Origin: Pedobacter panaciterrae
GTDB taxonomy: Bacteria > Bacteroidota > Bacteroidia > Sphingobacteriales > Sphingobacteriaceae
DNA length: 37,590 nt
Assembly: GCF_001636695.1 (NCBI RefSeq)
Contig: NZ_LGEL01000055.1
Coordinates: forward strand, 1 to 37,590
Direction of reading: 5' to 3'
The position numbers and the translations under genes were made by a program. Under the pieces are notes generated by a model, which searched no databases, was not told the origin of the DNA, and saw nothing but the letters and a program-made list of their open reading frames with translations. Shown in pieces: positions 24,831 to 33,731 of the stretch; within the stretch, counting starts at the first letter, position 1, and every line of letters starts with the position of its first letter.

Positions 24831-24855
24831 AACTGTGGTAAAATGTATTTTTTAC

Positions 24856-27333
24856 TTAAAATCTATAGCTAAGTGTAGTAACAAATTGTCTTGGAGGAAT
24901 TGGATTCACACTATAGTTTTCGTGAACATAGTAATTCAATTCGTTGGTTATGTTTGATAACTTACCAAGGATAGAGAATTTCTTGTAGGTATAACCAGCA
25001 GAGAAATCAATAGTCGTAAAAGCTTTAATTGGGATAATACCAGTAGAGGTACCTAATTTGTTTGTATTTCTACCGCCATTACGATCGCCGGTATAGAACG
25101 CAGAAGCTCCAAGTTTTAAGCCCTTAACCGCACCATCATTAAATGTATAGAACAAGCTGGCATTTGCAGTGCTTTTAGTAGTACCTACCAAACGCTCGCC
25201 TTCTACAAAGCCACCGTTATATACCGGATTTCCTTTGTTATCTAGTTTAGGAGTTCCATCAGGATTTAACTGAGCTGTTTTATCGGCTGTTTTAGTATAG
25301 CGCATATAGTTGTAGCTATATCCAGCTATGAAATTTAATCCTTCAACTATAGTAGCTGTAACATCAATCTCTAAACCATCACTTTCTGTTTTACCGGTAA
25401 ATTCTTTTTTAGTAGCATCATTAATGGCAGTTTGAGCAAATTTGTCGTTTTTGATCTTATAATAAGTAACATTCGCTGAAAGTCGGCCATCAAGGAAGTC
25501 ATTCTTTACGCCTGCTTCATATTGGTCAATTATTGAAGGATCCATTGGAGCATTGGTGTTGATGTCTATACCAGCATTCGAAACAAAGTTGTTTGAATAA
25601 CTTGCATAGATTGAAGTAGTTTTAATTGGTTGGTATATTAAGCCTACCTTAGGAGAAAAAGCCTTATCTATTTTATCCTCTACAGTACCTTTTGTTTGTT
25701 TACCATCAGCTACATTTTTAATAGTAGTAGTAGGAGTTTTTTGGAATGACCATCTTACGCCTGCTAAAACTTTAAACTGATCAGTTAACGCAACTAAATC
25801 TTGTGCAAAACCGCCCATTCTGAAAATAGGAGCTTCAGTATTGGTAAGAAGAGTAGTTTCAGGAGTATTAAAGTTTGTCGGCTGGTTAAATGATGATGGA
25901 TCAAGGATGTTTACTTTGTCGTAATACACTGCATTTGCAGGATTTGTATTCGCCGGACTTGTGTTCGGATTAGTAAAAGCTCCTGTTCTTGTATTAGCCT
26001 GATCTGCATCAATACCTATTAATAAAGTATGAGCAATAGATGCAGTTTTGAATGTTCCAGTCAGATTAATCTGTTCGTTATAAGTTAATTCCTTGATCTT
26101 AGAACGGGTAAGTGAGCGGTACCAAACACCTGCATCATCAGCAAATGGACGTTCTGTAGAGAAATAGTTTCTATCGTAAGATTGTAGCGAGACTATTGCG
26201 TTTAACTTCCAGTTGTTATTGAATTTATGATTTAAGGCAGCTTGTGCAGTTGTAGTGTTTGTTTTGTTGTATGCCCAGTCTGTATTAATAAATGTGCTTC
26301 TTCCAAGAGGAGATAGTTTATTCCCAACTGTACCGATACCAAAATCTGGAGTGTAATCACTTTTCAGATAATCTCCCTGGATAGTTAAATCTGTATTTTC
26401 ACTGATTTTATAAAGTAGAGATGGGTTTACATAGAATCTTTTAGAATCAACGTTATCTCTGAAACTACCAGCAGTTTCGTAGGTTCCGATTAAACGGAAT
26501 GCAATTTTTTGTGAGATTGGACCGTAAACATCTACAGTTGGTTTATATAAATCATAACTACCAACACGCATAGAAGCCTCACCACCATATTCGAATTTAG
26601 GTTTTTTGGTTACCATGTTTACAACAGCACCACCCGATACACCACCATAAAGTAACGCAGAGCTTCCTTTTAAAACCTCTACAGACTCTAATGTACTTGC
26701 CTCAGGAAAACCTCCGATAGTGGTCCTTGCACCATTTTTAAAAATATTGTTTGCACCTAAACTGTAGCCTCTGGCATAAAAGTTATCACCAACAGATCCA
26801 CGGTTAGCACCTAGCGCTACACCATTTACATTTTTCATGATATCACTTAGGCGGTTAGCTTGCTGATCAGCAATAACCTGAGAACCGATTATCTGAACCG
26901 ACTGAGGTAAGTCTCTTGGTGCAATAGCTATCTTACCAACGCTTACCGGTTTTTCATTAGGTGTTCTGTAACCGTTGATAGATACCTCATCTAACTGAGC
27001 AGAATTTTCTGAAAGTGTAAATTCAACAGTTGCAGTTTGGCCTTCAGTAACTGATACCTTTTGAGTTTGTACCTGTAAGCCTACATATGAAGTTTTAAGG
27101 GTATAATCACCTGTTTTTAAATTATTAAAAGTAAAATTACCATCTTCATCAGATGCTGTTTTTTTATTGTTCTCAACAATTTGAACGCTTACATAGGCTG
27201 CAGGTTTTCCATCATTGGTTTTTATCTTTCCGTTTATAGTCCCTCTTGCAGGCGCAGATGCCAACTGAGCAGAAGCAGCAATGCCTGAGAAAATAAAACT
27301 CGTAAGAATAATTAATTTGTATAAGTGTTTCAT
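24856..27333 (-). CDS. TonB-dependent siderophore-type receptor
   Basis: This outer-membrane receptor most likely imports ferric siderophores. The 825-residue product has a signal peptide (to about ASAQ, 23), a carboxypeptidase-regulatory-like domain (about 31-108, GTINGKIKTNDGKPAAYVSV), a TonB box region (DEVSINGYR, 115-123), a plug domain (about 137-245) with DLPQSVQIIGSQVIADQQ and SALLYGGVSGGAVVNMVTKK, and a 22-strand-type barrel ending FVTTLSYRF. The plug wording is that of the FhuA/FpvA-like siderophore receptor family. There is no STN domain, so it is not wired to a FecR system. It is transcribed alone from a well-matched promoter. Iron regulation is likely from the family, but I see no recognisable Fur site. 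The siderophore cannot be named. Confidence 0.92.
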   Translation of the reverse strand: MKHLYKLIILTSFIFSGIAASAQLASAPARGTINGKIKTNDGKPAAYVSVQIVENNKKTASDEDGNFTFNNLKTGDYTLKTSYVGLQVQTQKVSVTEGQTATVEFTLSENSAQLDEVSINGYRTPNEKPVSVGKIAIAPRDLPQSVQIIGSQVIADQQANRLSDIMKNVNGVALGANRGSVGDNFYARGYSLGANNIFKNGARTTIGGFPEASTLESVEVLKGSSALLYGGVSGGAVVNMVTKKPKFEYGGEASMRVGSYDLYKPTVDVYGPISQKIAFRLIGTYETAGSFRDNVDSKRFYVNPSLLYKISENTDLTIQGDYLKSDYTPDFGIGTVGNKLSPLGRSTFINTDWAYNKTNTTTAQAALNHKFNNNWKLNAIVSLQSYDRNYFSTERPFADDAGVWYRSLTRSKIKELTYNEQINLTGTFKTASIAHTLLIGIDADQANTRTGAFTNPNTSPANTNPANAVYYDKVNILDPSSFNQPTNFNTPETTLLTNTEAPIFRMGGFAQDLVALTDQFKVLAGVRWSFQKTPTTTIKNVADGKQTKGTVEDKIDKAFSPKVGLIYQPIKTTSIYASYSNNFVSNAGIDINTNAPMDPSIIDQYEAGVKNDFLDGRLSANVTYYKIKNDKFAQTAINDATKKEFTGKTESDGLEIDVTATIVEGLNFIAGYSYNYMRYTKTADKTAQLNPDGTPKLDNKGNPVYNGGFVEGERLVGTTKSTANASLFYTFNDGAVKGLKLGASAFYTGDRNGGRNTNKLGTSTGIIPIKAFTTIDFSAGYTYKKFSILGKLSNITNELNYYVHENYSVNPIPPRQFVTTLSYRF

Positions 27334-27364
27334 TTGCTTTATTTAGATTAATTCTAGCTGGGCG

Positions 27365-27396
27365 CAAAAGTAATATCTCTGGTCTGTAGAAACAAA
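27365..27396 (-). promoter_or_regulatory. Promoter of the siderophore receptor gene
   Basis: On the minus strand TTTG (27393-27396) and TACTTTTG (27365-27372) are separated by 20 bp, an exact fit to the Bacteroidota housekeeping consensus TTTG-N19-21-TAnnTTTG. The start codon follows about 32 bp after the -7 box, giving a leader of about 25 nt. The rest of the 273-bp divergent gap to the porin gene shows no clear element. Confidence 0.7.
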
Positions 27397-27606
27397 TTTA
27401 TTTAGAACTAATTCAAATAAACAGAGGGCCAGTACTTTTGCTTATGAATAAGGCCTTTTTTACTTGAAAAGAGATCGTGATTTTGTATAATGAAGTATCC
27501 AACTATAAAATGATATACATTATTAAAAAGAATAACTCTAAACACTTTTTTTAGCCTGATATTTTTATTAATTTGCTTTAACGGAAACACTTACATAATC
27601 ATCCCT

Positions 27607-28725
27607 ATGAAATGTCGTTCTCAAATTATCGCCATCCTTTTATTTTGCAGTCCATTTTTAGTAAAAGCGCAAGGAATAAATGTCCCTGTTTCTGAAAAAG
27701 CTAAGATCAATTTTTCCGGAATGCTGCAAACTCAATTTAATTATTCACTGAATGATGATATTGATATTACTGGTTTGCATCATACTGGTAATGAGCATTA
27801 TTCCAGAAACTCTTTCTCTGTGAAGCGGGCCCGTTTTCAGGTTAATGCTACTATAAACGACCGAATTAATGCTGTTATTTTGGTGAACTTTGGCGATTTC
27901 ACAGGCAATCCTCAAAACAAGGTGCTCGAAAACGCATACATCAAGTATAGCGTTAATGATTATGTGAATTTCCAATTTGGTCAGTTTCGGCCACAATTTG
28001 GTCAGGAAGACAATTATCCGGTTGATTTTGTAAGATCTGTAGATTATTCAAATCAGTATTACCTTTTTGGCTCAAACAGTTGGCAAAGTTTTCAAATAGG
28101 CGCCACTTATTTTGGAGAGATTAAAAATACTGATGTCCCTGTAAAATATTACATAGGTATTTTTAATGGCAACAACCGTAACCAGGTAAGTGATAACGAT
28201 GATGGTAAGATAATTCCTGCCAGGATTGTTGTTGGTTTAGGCAAAACTACTCAGCTCGGGGCTAGTGGTGGAGTTGGCAAGAACATGGGCCAAAAGATAT
28301 GGGCATATGGTGCTGATATCGACTATAAAAAGCAATTGAATGAAAGGTGGGGTATAGAACTTGTTTCAGAATACAAACAAGGCATAAACAGTGTGGCATT
28401 CTTTGCTCAGGAAAACCCGGTTATCCCTGTAAATGAGTATGCAATGCGTGGTATTTATGTATTACCAAACGTGACTTACAATATCAAAAATGCACGACTT
28501 AAAAGTCTGGAGTTTGCGATGCGGTATGAGTATCTGGATGCAGATTTTAAACAAGCAGGAAATGCAAGGCAAAGTTATATTCCAATGATAAGTGCATCTT
28601 TTGCCGAAGCATACGCCATTAGAGTTCAATTAGGATATTTAATGGACAGATACGAAAGAAATATTCCAAATACAACACAATACAATACTGACAGGATTAT
28701 TTGCCAGGTACAGGCAAGATTTTAA
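27607..28725 (+). CDS. Outer-membrane porin (OprO/OprP-like family)
   Basis: The 372-residue protein has a signal peptide (MKCRSQIIAILLFCSPFLVKAQ) and a barrel body with the porin O/P pattern: KINFSGMLQTQFNYS, NSFSVKRARFQVNATINDR, VNFQFGQFRPQFGQED and a final IICQVQARF ending in Phe. The family was first described as phosphate-selective, but many members pass other anions. Here it lies 30 bp upstream of a dicarboxylate carrier and the succinate dehydrogenase genes, so diffusion of C4-dicarboxylates across the outer membrane is a reasonable inference. No exact TAnnTTTG box was found; TTAATTTG about 40 bp upstream is one mismatch away. Confidence 0.88.
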   Translation: MKCRSQIIAILLFCSPFLVKAQGINVPVSEKAKINFSGMLQTQFNYSLNDDIDITGLHHTGNEHYSRNSFSVKRARFQVNATINDRINAVILVNFGDFTGNPQNKVLENAYIKYSVNDYVNFQFGQFRPQFGQEDNYPVDFVRSVDYSNQYYLFGSNSWQSFQIGATYFGEIKNTDVPVKYYIGIFNGNNRNQVSDNDDGKIIPARIVVGLGKTTQLGASGGVGKNMGQKIWAYGADIDYKKQLNERWGIELVSEYKQGINSVAFFAQENPVIPVNEYAMRGIYVLPNVTYNIKNARLKSLEFAMRYEYLDADFKQAGNARQSYIPMISASFAEAYAIRVQLGYLMDRYERNIPNTTQYNTDRIICQVQARF

Positions 28726-28755
28726 TTTATCTATTACACGTTAATCTGTTAAATT

Positions 28756-30186
28756 ATGAAAGAGATCAACTACAAAATGATGCTGGCCACATTGGCTTTT
28801 GGGTTGTTAATCTGGTTTTTGCCAGTACCTGAAGGCGTTAAGCCCGAAGCATGGCATTTGCTGGCTATTTTTTTGGCAACCATTTTAGGGATTATCTTAA
28901 AAGCAGCATCAATGGGCACCATGTCTATGATTGCTATTGCGCTGGTTGCTTTAACAGGGGTGCTGGCTCCGGGAAATCCTGGTAAGTCAATCTCGATGGC
29001 ACTAAGCAGTTTTGGTGATAAGGTGATCTGGCTGATCGGCATCTCATTCTTTATAGCAAGGGGCTTTATAAAAACTGGTTTGGGAAGCAGGATTGCCTAT
29101 CTTTTTATCAGGGTATTTGGCCGCAGCTCATTAGGCTTAGGGTATGGATTGGGACTGGCAGATTTGGTATTAGCACCGGCAATTCCAAGTAATACTGCAA
29201 GAGGTGGTGGTATTATTTATCCGATTATGAAGTCGATGGCACTTAATTTCGACTCAGTTCCCGAAAAGCCGGAAACACACCGTAAGCTGGGAAGCTATTT
29301 AACCTTAAGCTGCTATAATGTCAACCTCATCACATCTTCAATGTTCCTGACAGGTACTGCGAGTAATCCTATGTGTCAGAAATTTGCCGCAGATCTTGGA
29401 ATTCATATTACATGGATGTCATGGATGTGGGCAGCTATCATTCCAGGATTAATCTCTTTGATCTTAGTGCCATATATTTTATATAGAATTTACCCTCCCG
29501 AAATTAAATCAACAGGGGGCGCACCTAAAATGGCTTCAGAAAAATTGAAGGAGATGGGGGCTGTAACACGAAACGAATGGTTGATGCTAACTGCATTCTT
29601 TGTCTTGCTTTTTTTGTGGATAACCGGCGATTTTTTTAAAATAGATGCAACAACTACCGCTTTTATTGGTCTGGTATTCTTGTTATTGTCGCAGGTTTTG
29701 ACCTGGGAAGATGTGAAAAGTGAAAAAGGAGCATGGGACACAATTGTATGGTTCTCAGCCCTGGTAATGATGGGAAGCTCGTTAAACTCACTGGGGTTGA
29801 TTCCTTGGTTTAGTGAACTGGTAAGAGTAAAAATAGGAGAGTTGAGCTGGACAATGGCTTTCCCTATTATCATTCTGGTCTACTTTTACAGCCACTATAT
29901 GTTTGCGAGTGCCACTGCTCATGTTGCGTCTATGTATGCTGCATTGCTTGGTGTGGGTGTTACAATTGGCATACCGCCAATGTTACTGGCATTATCCCTG
30001 GGCTTTTGTGGTGGTATTTTCGGGACATTAACTCATTATGGCCACGGTCCGGCACCGGTATTTTTTGGGAGCACGTTTGTTGATGTCAAGGCCTGGTGGT
30101 CAAGAGGATTTATATTGAGTATTGTTTTTCTTGTGATCTGGATGGGAATTGGCGGGCTCTGGTGGAAGATGATTGGCATCTATTAA
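28756..30186 (+). CDS. DASS family dicarboxylate/anion carrier
   Basis: The 476-residue inner-membrane protein has about 12 hydrophobic segments and reads as a member of the divalent anion:sodium symporter family (CitT/SodiT1 type, including 2-oxoglutarate/malate translocators and citrate/succinate antiporters). Family marks are APAIPSNTARGGGIIYPIMKS and the second conserved SNP-like motif FLTGTASNPMCQKFA, with FASATAHVASMYAALL and GGIFGTLTHYGHGPAPVFFG towards the C-terminus. The substrate is most likely a C4- or C5-dicarboxylate such as malate, succinate, fumarate or 2-oxoglutarate. Placement between a porin and succinate dehydrogenase genes on the same strand supports that. Its stop is 11 bp before the ATG chosen for the cytochrome b gene. 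Confidence 0.9.
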   Translation: MKEINYKMMLATLAFGLLIWFLPVPEGVKPEAWHLLAIFLATILGIILKAASMGTMSMIAIALVALTGVLAPGNPGKSISMALSSFGDKVIWLIGISFFIARGFIKTGLGSRIAYLFIRVFGRSSLGLGYGLGLADLVLAPAIPSNTARGGGIIYPIMKSMALNFDSVPEKPETHRKLGSYLTLSCYNVNLITSSMFLTGTASNPMCQKFAADLGIHITWMSWMWAAIIPGLISLILVPYILYRIYPPEIKSTGGAPKMASEKLKEMGAVTRNEWLMLTAFFVLLFLWITGDFFKIDATTTAFIGLVFLLLSQVLTWEDVKSEKGAWDTIVWFSALVMMGSSLNSLGLIPWFSELVRVKIGELSWTMAFPIIILVYFYSHYMFASATAHVASMYAALLGVGVTIGIPPMLLALSLGFCGGIFGTLTHYGHGPAPVFFGSTFVDVKAWWSRGFILSIVFLVIWMGIGGLWWKMIGIY

Positions 30187-30196
30187 TTTAAAGCTT

Positions 30197-30880
30197 ATGG
30201 ATAATAAAAACGGAGCATCTACGCTGATGCGAAAAACGTTAATGGCACTTACAGGATTGTTTTTGTGCTTTTTTCTTGTCATTCATCTGCTTGGAAACTT
30301 ACAGCTATTACTACCTGCCGAACAGGCTAAAGTGAGCTTTAATAGCTATTCTCAATTGCTTTCAGGAAATATTTTTATAAAGATCATTTCCTATGTTCTT
30401 TATGCATCTATTATTATTCATTGCCTTGATGCATTGGTGATTACCCTTAAAAATAAAAAGACAGCAGGTAAATATGCAGTTGATAACAGGGGGAGAGCAA
30501 GTAAATGGTACTCAAGAAATATGGGGATATTAGGCACACTAATCCTCATTTTTTTGGTATTCCATTTTAAAGATTTCTGGTATCAGTACAAGTTCGGAAG
30601 TTTACCTAAAGATGAAAGCGGGCATAAAGACCTATATACAATAGTAATTGCTGCCTATCAGGACTGGTGGTATGTACTTTTCTACGTACTATCTATGTTT
30701 GCGCTGGGTTATCATCTTTTACACGGCTTTTACAGTGCAGCAAGATCATTGGGTTTGTATCATCCTAAATATGTTTCCTGGGTGAGGGTTTTTGGTACGG
30801 GCTATAGCTATATCATCACTATCGGTTTCGCAATTATTCCAGTTTATATTTACTTAACTCAGCATGTTTTATGGAACTGA
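30197..30880 (+). CDS. sdhC: Succinate dehydrogenase/fumarate reductase cytochrome b subunit
   Basis: This 227-residue membrane anchor has five helices and matches the single-subunit diheme type known from Wolinella and Bacillus. The four likely heme-ligand histidines are His30 (FLVIHLLGN), His75 ([10 protein letters not shown]), His123 ([10 protein letters not shown]) and His173 ([10 protein letters not shown]). Such enzymes react with menaquinone, the quinone of this phylum. I chose the ATG at 30197 ([10 protein letters not shown]); a TTG at 30173 inside the preceding gene is also open. The gene overlaps the flavoprotein start by 10 bp, so the subunits are translated together. Confidence 0.93.
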   Translation: MDNKNGASTLMRKTLMALTGLFLCFFLVIHLLGNLQLLLPAEQAKVSFNSYSQLLSGNIFIKIISYVLYASIIIHCLDALVITLKNKKTAGKYAVDNRGRASKWYSRNMGILGTLILIFLVFHFKDFWYQYKFGSLPKDESGHKDLYTIVIAAYQDWWYVLFYVLSMFALGYHLLHGFYSAARSLGLYHPKYVSWVRVFGTGYSYIITIGFAIIPVYIYLTQHVLWN

Positions 30881-32787
30881 ATGCTAAAATACCACCGGGA
30901 CCATTAAAGGATAAATGGAGTTTCTATAAAGACCACGCTAAGCTGGTTAATCCCGCCAACAGAAAAAAAATGGATGTTATTGTAGTTGGAACCGGACTGG
31001 CAGGCAGTGCTGCTGCGGCATCATTGGCCGAGATGGGTTATAATGTTAAATCTTTCTGTTTTCAGGATTCTGCAAGGCGGGCACACTCTGTAGCTGCACA
31101 AGGTGGTGTAAATGCGGCTAAAAACTATAAAAATGATGGAGATAGCGTTTATCGCATGTTTTATGATACTATAAAGGGCGGCGATTTCCGTTCCCGCGAA
31201 GCAAATGTGTACAGATTGGCCGAATGTTCCGCTCAGTTAATAGATCAGGCCGTTGCCCAAGGGGTGCCTTTTGGCAGAGAATATGGCGGATATCTGAACA
31301 ATCGTTCTTTTGGAGGTGTGCAGGTTAGCCGGACTTTTTATGCACGGGGGCAAACCGGACAACAATTGCTTTTAGGCTCCTATCAGGCTTTAATGCGACA
31401 AGTTGCTGCCAAAACTGTTAAACTTTACACACGACACGAGATGTTGGATGTAGTTGTTGTTGATGGAAAAGCAAGAGGTGTTATTGTAAGAAATCTTGAT
31501 ACAGGGGAGATAGAGCGACATAGTGCTCATACCGTAATTTTGGCTACAGGGGGCTTTGGTAAAATCTATTACCTATCTACCCTTGCAATGGGATGCAATG
31601 CATCTGCTATATGGCGTGCTCATAAAAAAGGAGCGTTGATGGCTTGTCCAAGCTGGACACAAGTTCATCCTACATCCTTACCACAATCTGGTGATTACCA
31701 ATCTAAACTCACACTGATGTCTGAGTCGCTGCGGAATGACGGTAGGATTTGGGTACCCTTAAAACCTTCTGAAAACAGAAAGCCTAATGATATTCCGGAA
31801 TCTGAACGTGATTACTACCTGGAAAGGCGTTATCCTGCCTTTGGTAATCTTGCCCCGCGCGATATTTCTTCGAGAGCGGCAAAGGAACGGATAGATGCCG
31901 GATTTGGAGTAGGGCCACAAAAAAATGCCGTTTATCTGGATTTTTCCAAAGCGATTAAGGAACATGGAAAAGGACGCATTAAAGAGAAGTATGGTAACCT
32001 GTTTGATATGTACCGCAAAATTACAGCTACTGATGCTTATGTAGAGCCGATGATGATATCTCCGGCTGCTCACTTTTCTATGGGCGGGCTATGGGTAGAT
32101 TATGAGCTGATGACTACCATACCGGGGTTGTTTGCACTTGGTGAGGCCAACTTTGCTGATCATGGAGCGAATAGGTTAGGTGCTAATTCTTTGTTGCAAG
32201 CCTGTGTAGATGGTTACTTTATTGCGCCATATACTGTTTCAAATTATCTGGCCGGAGAAATTAAATCCGAAAGATTGTCTACCGATCATCAGGCATTTAT
32301 TGATGCAGAGGTTCAGGTAAGGGCTCAATTAAGTAAACTCCTGGAAATAAACGGTACTAAAACTGCCGATTATTACCATAAAACTTTAGGTAAGTTGTTA
32401 TACGATTATTGTGGTTTATCAAGAAGTAAGGATGGATTAATACACGCCATAGCTGAAATAAAAAAAATAAGAGAAGACTTCTATAAAGATCTTAAAGTTC
32501 CGGGTGGTGATGATGAAATGAACGGTGAACTGGAAAAGGCTGGCCGTATTGGTGATTATCTTGAAGTCGCAGAGTTGATGTGTCTGGATGCTTTAACGCG
32601 CGATGAATCGTGTGGTGCCCATTTTAGGGAAGAATATCAAACTCCGGAAGGAGAGGCTTTAAGGAATGATGAAAAATTCTGTTTCGTATCTGCATGGAAA
32701 TGGCGGGGAGAGGGGCAGGAGGAATTATTAATCCCGGAACCATTGCACTTTGAAAATGTTGAACTGGCAGTAAGAAGCTATAAATAA
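30871..32787 (+). CDS. sdhA: Succinate dehydrogenase/fumarate reductase flavoprotein subunit
   Basis: The 638-residue catalytic subunit oxidises succinate to fumarate or works in reverse. It has the FAD-binding GTGLAGSAA (40-48), His72 in [15 protein letters not shown] as the site of covalent FAD attachment, a substrate-loop region [20 protein letters not shown], the Arg/His active-site segment around [14 protein letters not shown], and [19 protein letters not shown]. The C-terminal part [25 protein letters not shown] is typical (given here approximately as one stretch of the helical domain). The length matches the non-proteobacterial form with a long insertion. It sits between sdhC and sdhB, with 8 bp to sdhB. 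Confidence 0.96.
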   Translation: MELNAKIPPGPLKDKWSFYKDHAKLVNPANRKKMDVIVVGTGLAGSAAAASLAEMGYNVKSFCFQDSARRAHSVAAQGGVNAAKNYKNDGDSVYRMFYDTIKGGDFRSREANVYRLAECSAQLIDQAVAQGVPFGREYGGYLNNRSFGGVQVSRTFYARGQTGQQLLLGSYQALMRQVAAKTVKLYTRHEMLDVVVVDGKARGVIVRNLDTGEIERHSAHTVILATGGFGKIYYLSTLAMGCNASAIWRAHKKGALMACPSWTQVHPTSLPQSGDYQSKLTLMSESLRNDGRIWVPLKPSENRKPNDIPESERDYYLERRYPAFGNLAPRDISSRAAKERIDAGFGVGPQKNAVYLDFSKAIKEHGKGRIKEKYGNLFDMYRKITATDAYVEPMMISPAAHFSMGGLWVDYELMTTIPGLFALGEANFADHGANRLGANSLLQACVDGYFIAPYTVSNYLAGEIKSERLSTDHQAFIDAEVQVRAQLSKLLEINGTKTADYYHKTLGKLLYDYCGLSRSKDGLIHAIAEIKKIREDFYKDLKVPGGDDEMNGELEKAGRIGDYLEVAELMCLDALTRDESCGAHFREEYQTPEGEALRNDEKFCFVSAWKWRGEGQEELLIPEPLHFENVELAVRSYK

Positions 32788-32795
32788 ACAGGCTT

Positions 32796-33542
32796 ATGAA
32801 GTTATATCTGAAAATTTGGAGACAAAGTGACGCTGCCAGCGAAGGTAAGCTGGTAGATTACGAACTGGATAATGTTATCCCCCATATGTCTTTTCTGGAG
32901 ATGATGGATACCCTAAACGAGCAGCTGGTTTTAAAAGGAGACCGTCCGGTAGAATTTGATCATGATTGCAGGGAGGGGATATGTGGACAGTGTGGAATGA
33001 TGATTAACGGACAAGCCCACGGCCCAATAGCAAATCTTACTACCTGCCAGCTTCATATGCGTGAGTTTAAAGATGGAGATACTATTTATGTTGAGCCGTT
33101 CAGAGCTTTAGCCTTTCCTATAAAAAGAGATTTAAGGGTTGATAGGTCGGCATTCGACAGAATCATTATGGCCGGCGGTTTTGTGTCAGTAAACACCGGG
33201 CAGGCTCCTGAGGCAAATGGAATACCCATAACACATGAACAGGCTGAGTCTGCTTTTGATTCTGCTGCCTGTATAGGATGCGGCGCTTGTGTAGCTACGT
33301 GCAAAAACTCTAGTGCAGCTTTATTTACGTCAGCTAAAATTTCTCACTTGGCAAAATTACCTCAAGGAAAAATGGAATCGCGCAAAAGGGTGCTTTCTAT
33401 GGTAAAACAAATGGATGATGAGAATTTTGGTCATTGTACTAACACTGAAGCGTGTGAGGTAGAGTGCCCGCAACAGATTTCGGTTCTTAATATTGCACGA
33501 ATGAATTGGGAATATTCAATTAGTAGCGTTTTGAAAAAATAA
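32796..33542 (+). CDS. sdhB: Succinate dehydrogenase/fumarate reductase iron-sulfur subunit
   Basis: The 248-residue subunit carries the three clusters that pass electrons from FAD to the quinone. The [2Fe-2S] ligands are Cys58, Cys63, Cys66 and Cys84 (CREGICGQCG, LTTCQLH). The [4Fe-4S] ligands are in CIGCGACVATC (159-169). The third cluster, expected to be [3Fe-4S], uses Cys214, Cys220 and Cys224 (HCTNTEACEVECPQQ). It is the last gene of the porin-carrier-sdhCAB unit and is followed by palindrome D, which separates it from the convergent glycyl-tRNA synthetase gene. Confidence 0.96.
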   Translation: MKLYLKIWRQSDAASEGKLVDYELDNVIPHMSFLEMMDTLNEQLVLKGDRPVEFDHDCREGICGQCGMMINGQAHGPIANLTTCQLHMREFKDGDTIYVEPFRALAFPIKRDLRVDRSAFDRIIMAGGFVSVNTGQAPEANGIPITHEQAESAFDSAACIGCGACVATCKNSSAALFTSAKISHLAKLPQGKMESRKRVLSMVKQMDDENFGHCTNTEACEVECPQQISVLNIARMNWEYSISSVLKK

Positions 33543-33584
33543 TGGCCTGTTATAGAGAACTCGTTTTAAAGCTGCCATCTTAAG

Positions 33585-33668
33585 GCCATCCGTCATCTCG
33601 ACGATAGGAGAGATCTCTTGGTTGTGCCAGTTCAAGAGATCTCTCCTATCGTCGAGATGACGGATGGC
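33585..33668. repeat. Interspersed palindrome, copy D
   Basis: Perfect 36-bp arms at 33585-33620 and 33633-33668 enclose a 12-nt loop (GTTGTGCCAGTT). It lies between the converging sdhB and glycyl-tRNA synthetase genes and could form a hairpin at the 3' end of either transcript, though no clear U-run follows on either side. Confidence 0.95.
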
Positions 33669-33731
33669 TTATAAATAAACTATGGCTTATAAATAGATGA
33701 TGGCCTATAAATAGACGATGACTTCTAAATA
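33664..33731. repeat. 18-bp tandem repeats at the right end of palindrome D
   Basis: Units ATGGCTTATAAATAAACT, ATGGCTTATAAATAGATG and ATGGCCTATAAATAGACG start at 33664, 33682 and 33700, followed by a decayed fourth (ATGACTTCTAAATA) at 33718. The first five bases of unit 1 are the end of the palindrome arm. The array stops directly before the stop codon of the glycyl-tRNA synthetase gene. Confidence 0.92.

Noticed and set aside
29490-29873. 127-residue open frame on the minus strand
   Set aside because: It lies wholly inside the DASS carrier gene, whose motifs and length leave no doubt about the coding strand.
3083-33668. The palindromes as simple rho-independent terminators
   Set aside because: They lack consistent U-runs, are far longer than terminator stems, share sequence between loci and one lies between two genes of the same direction.
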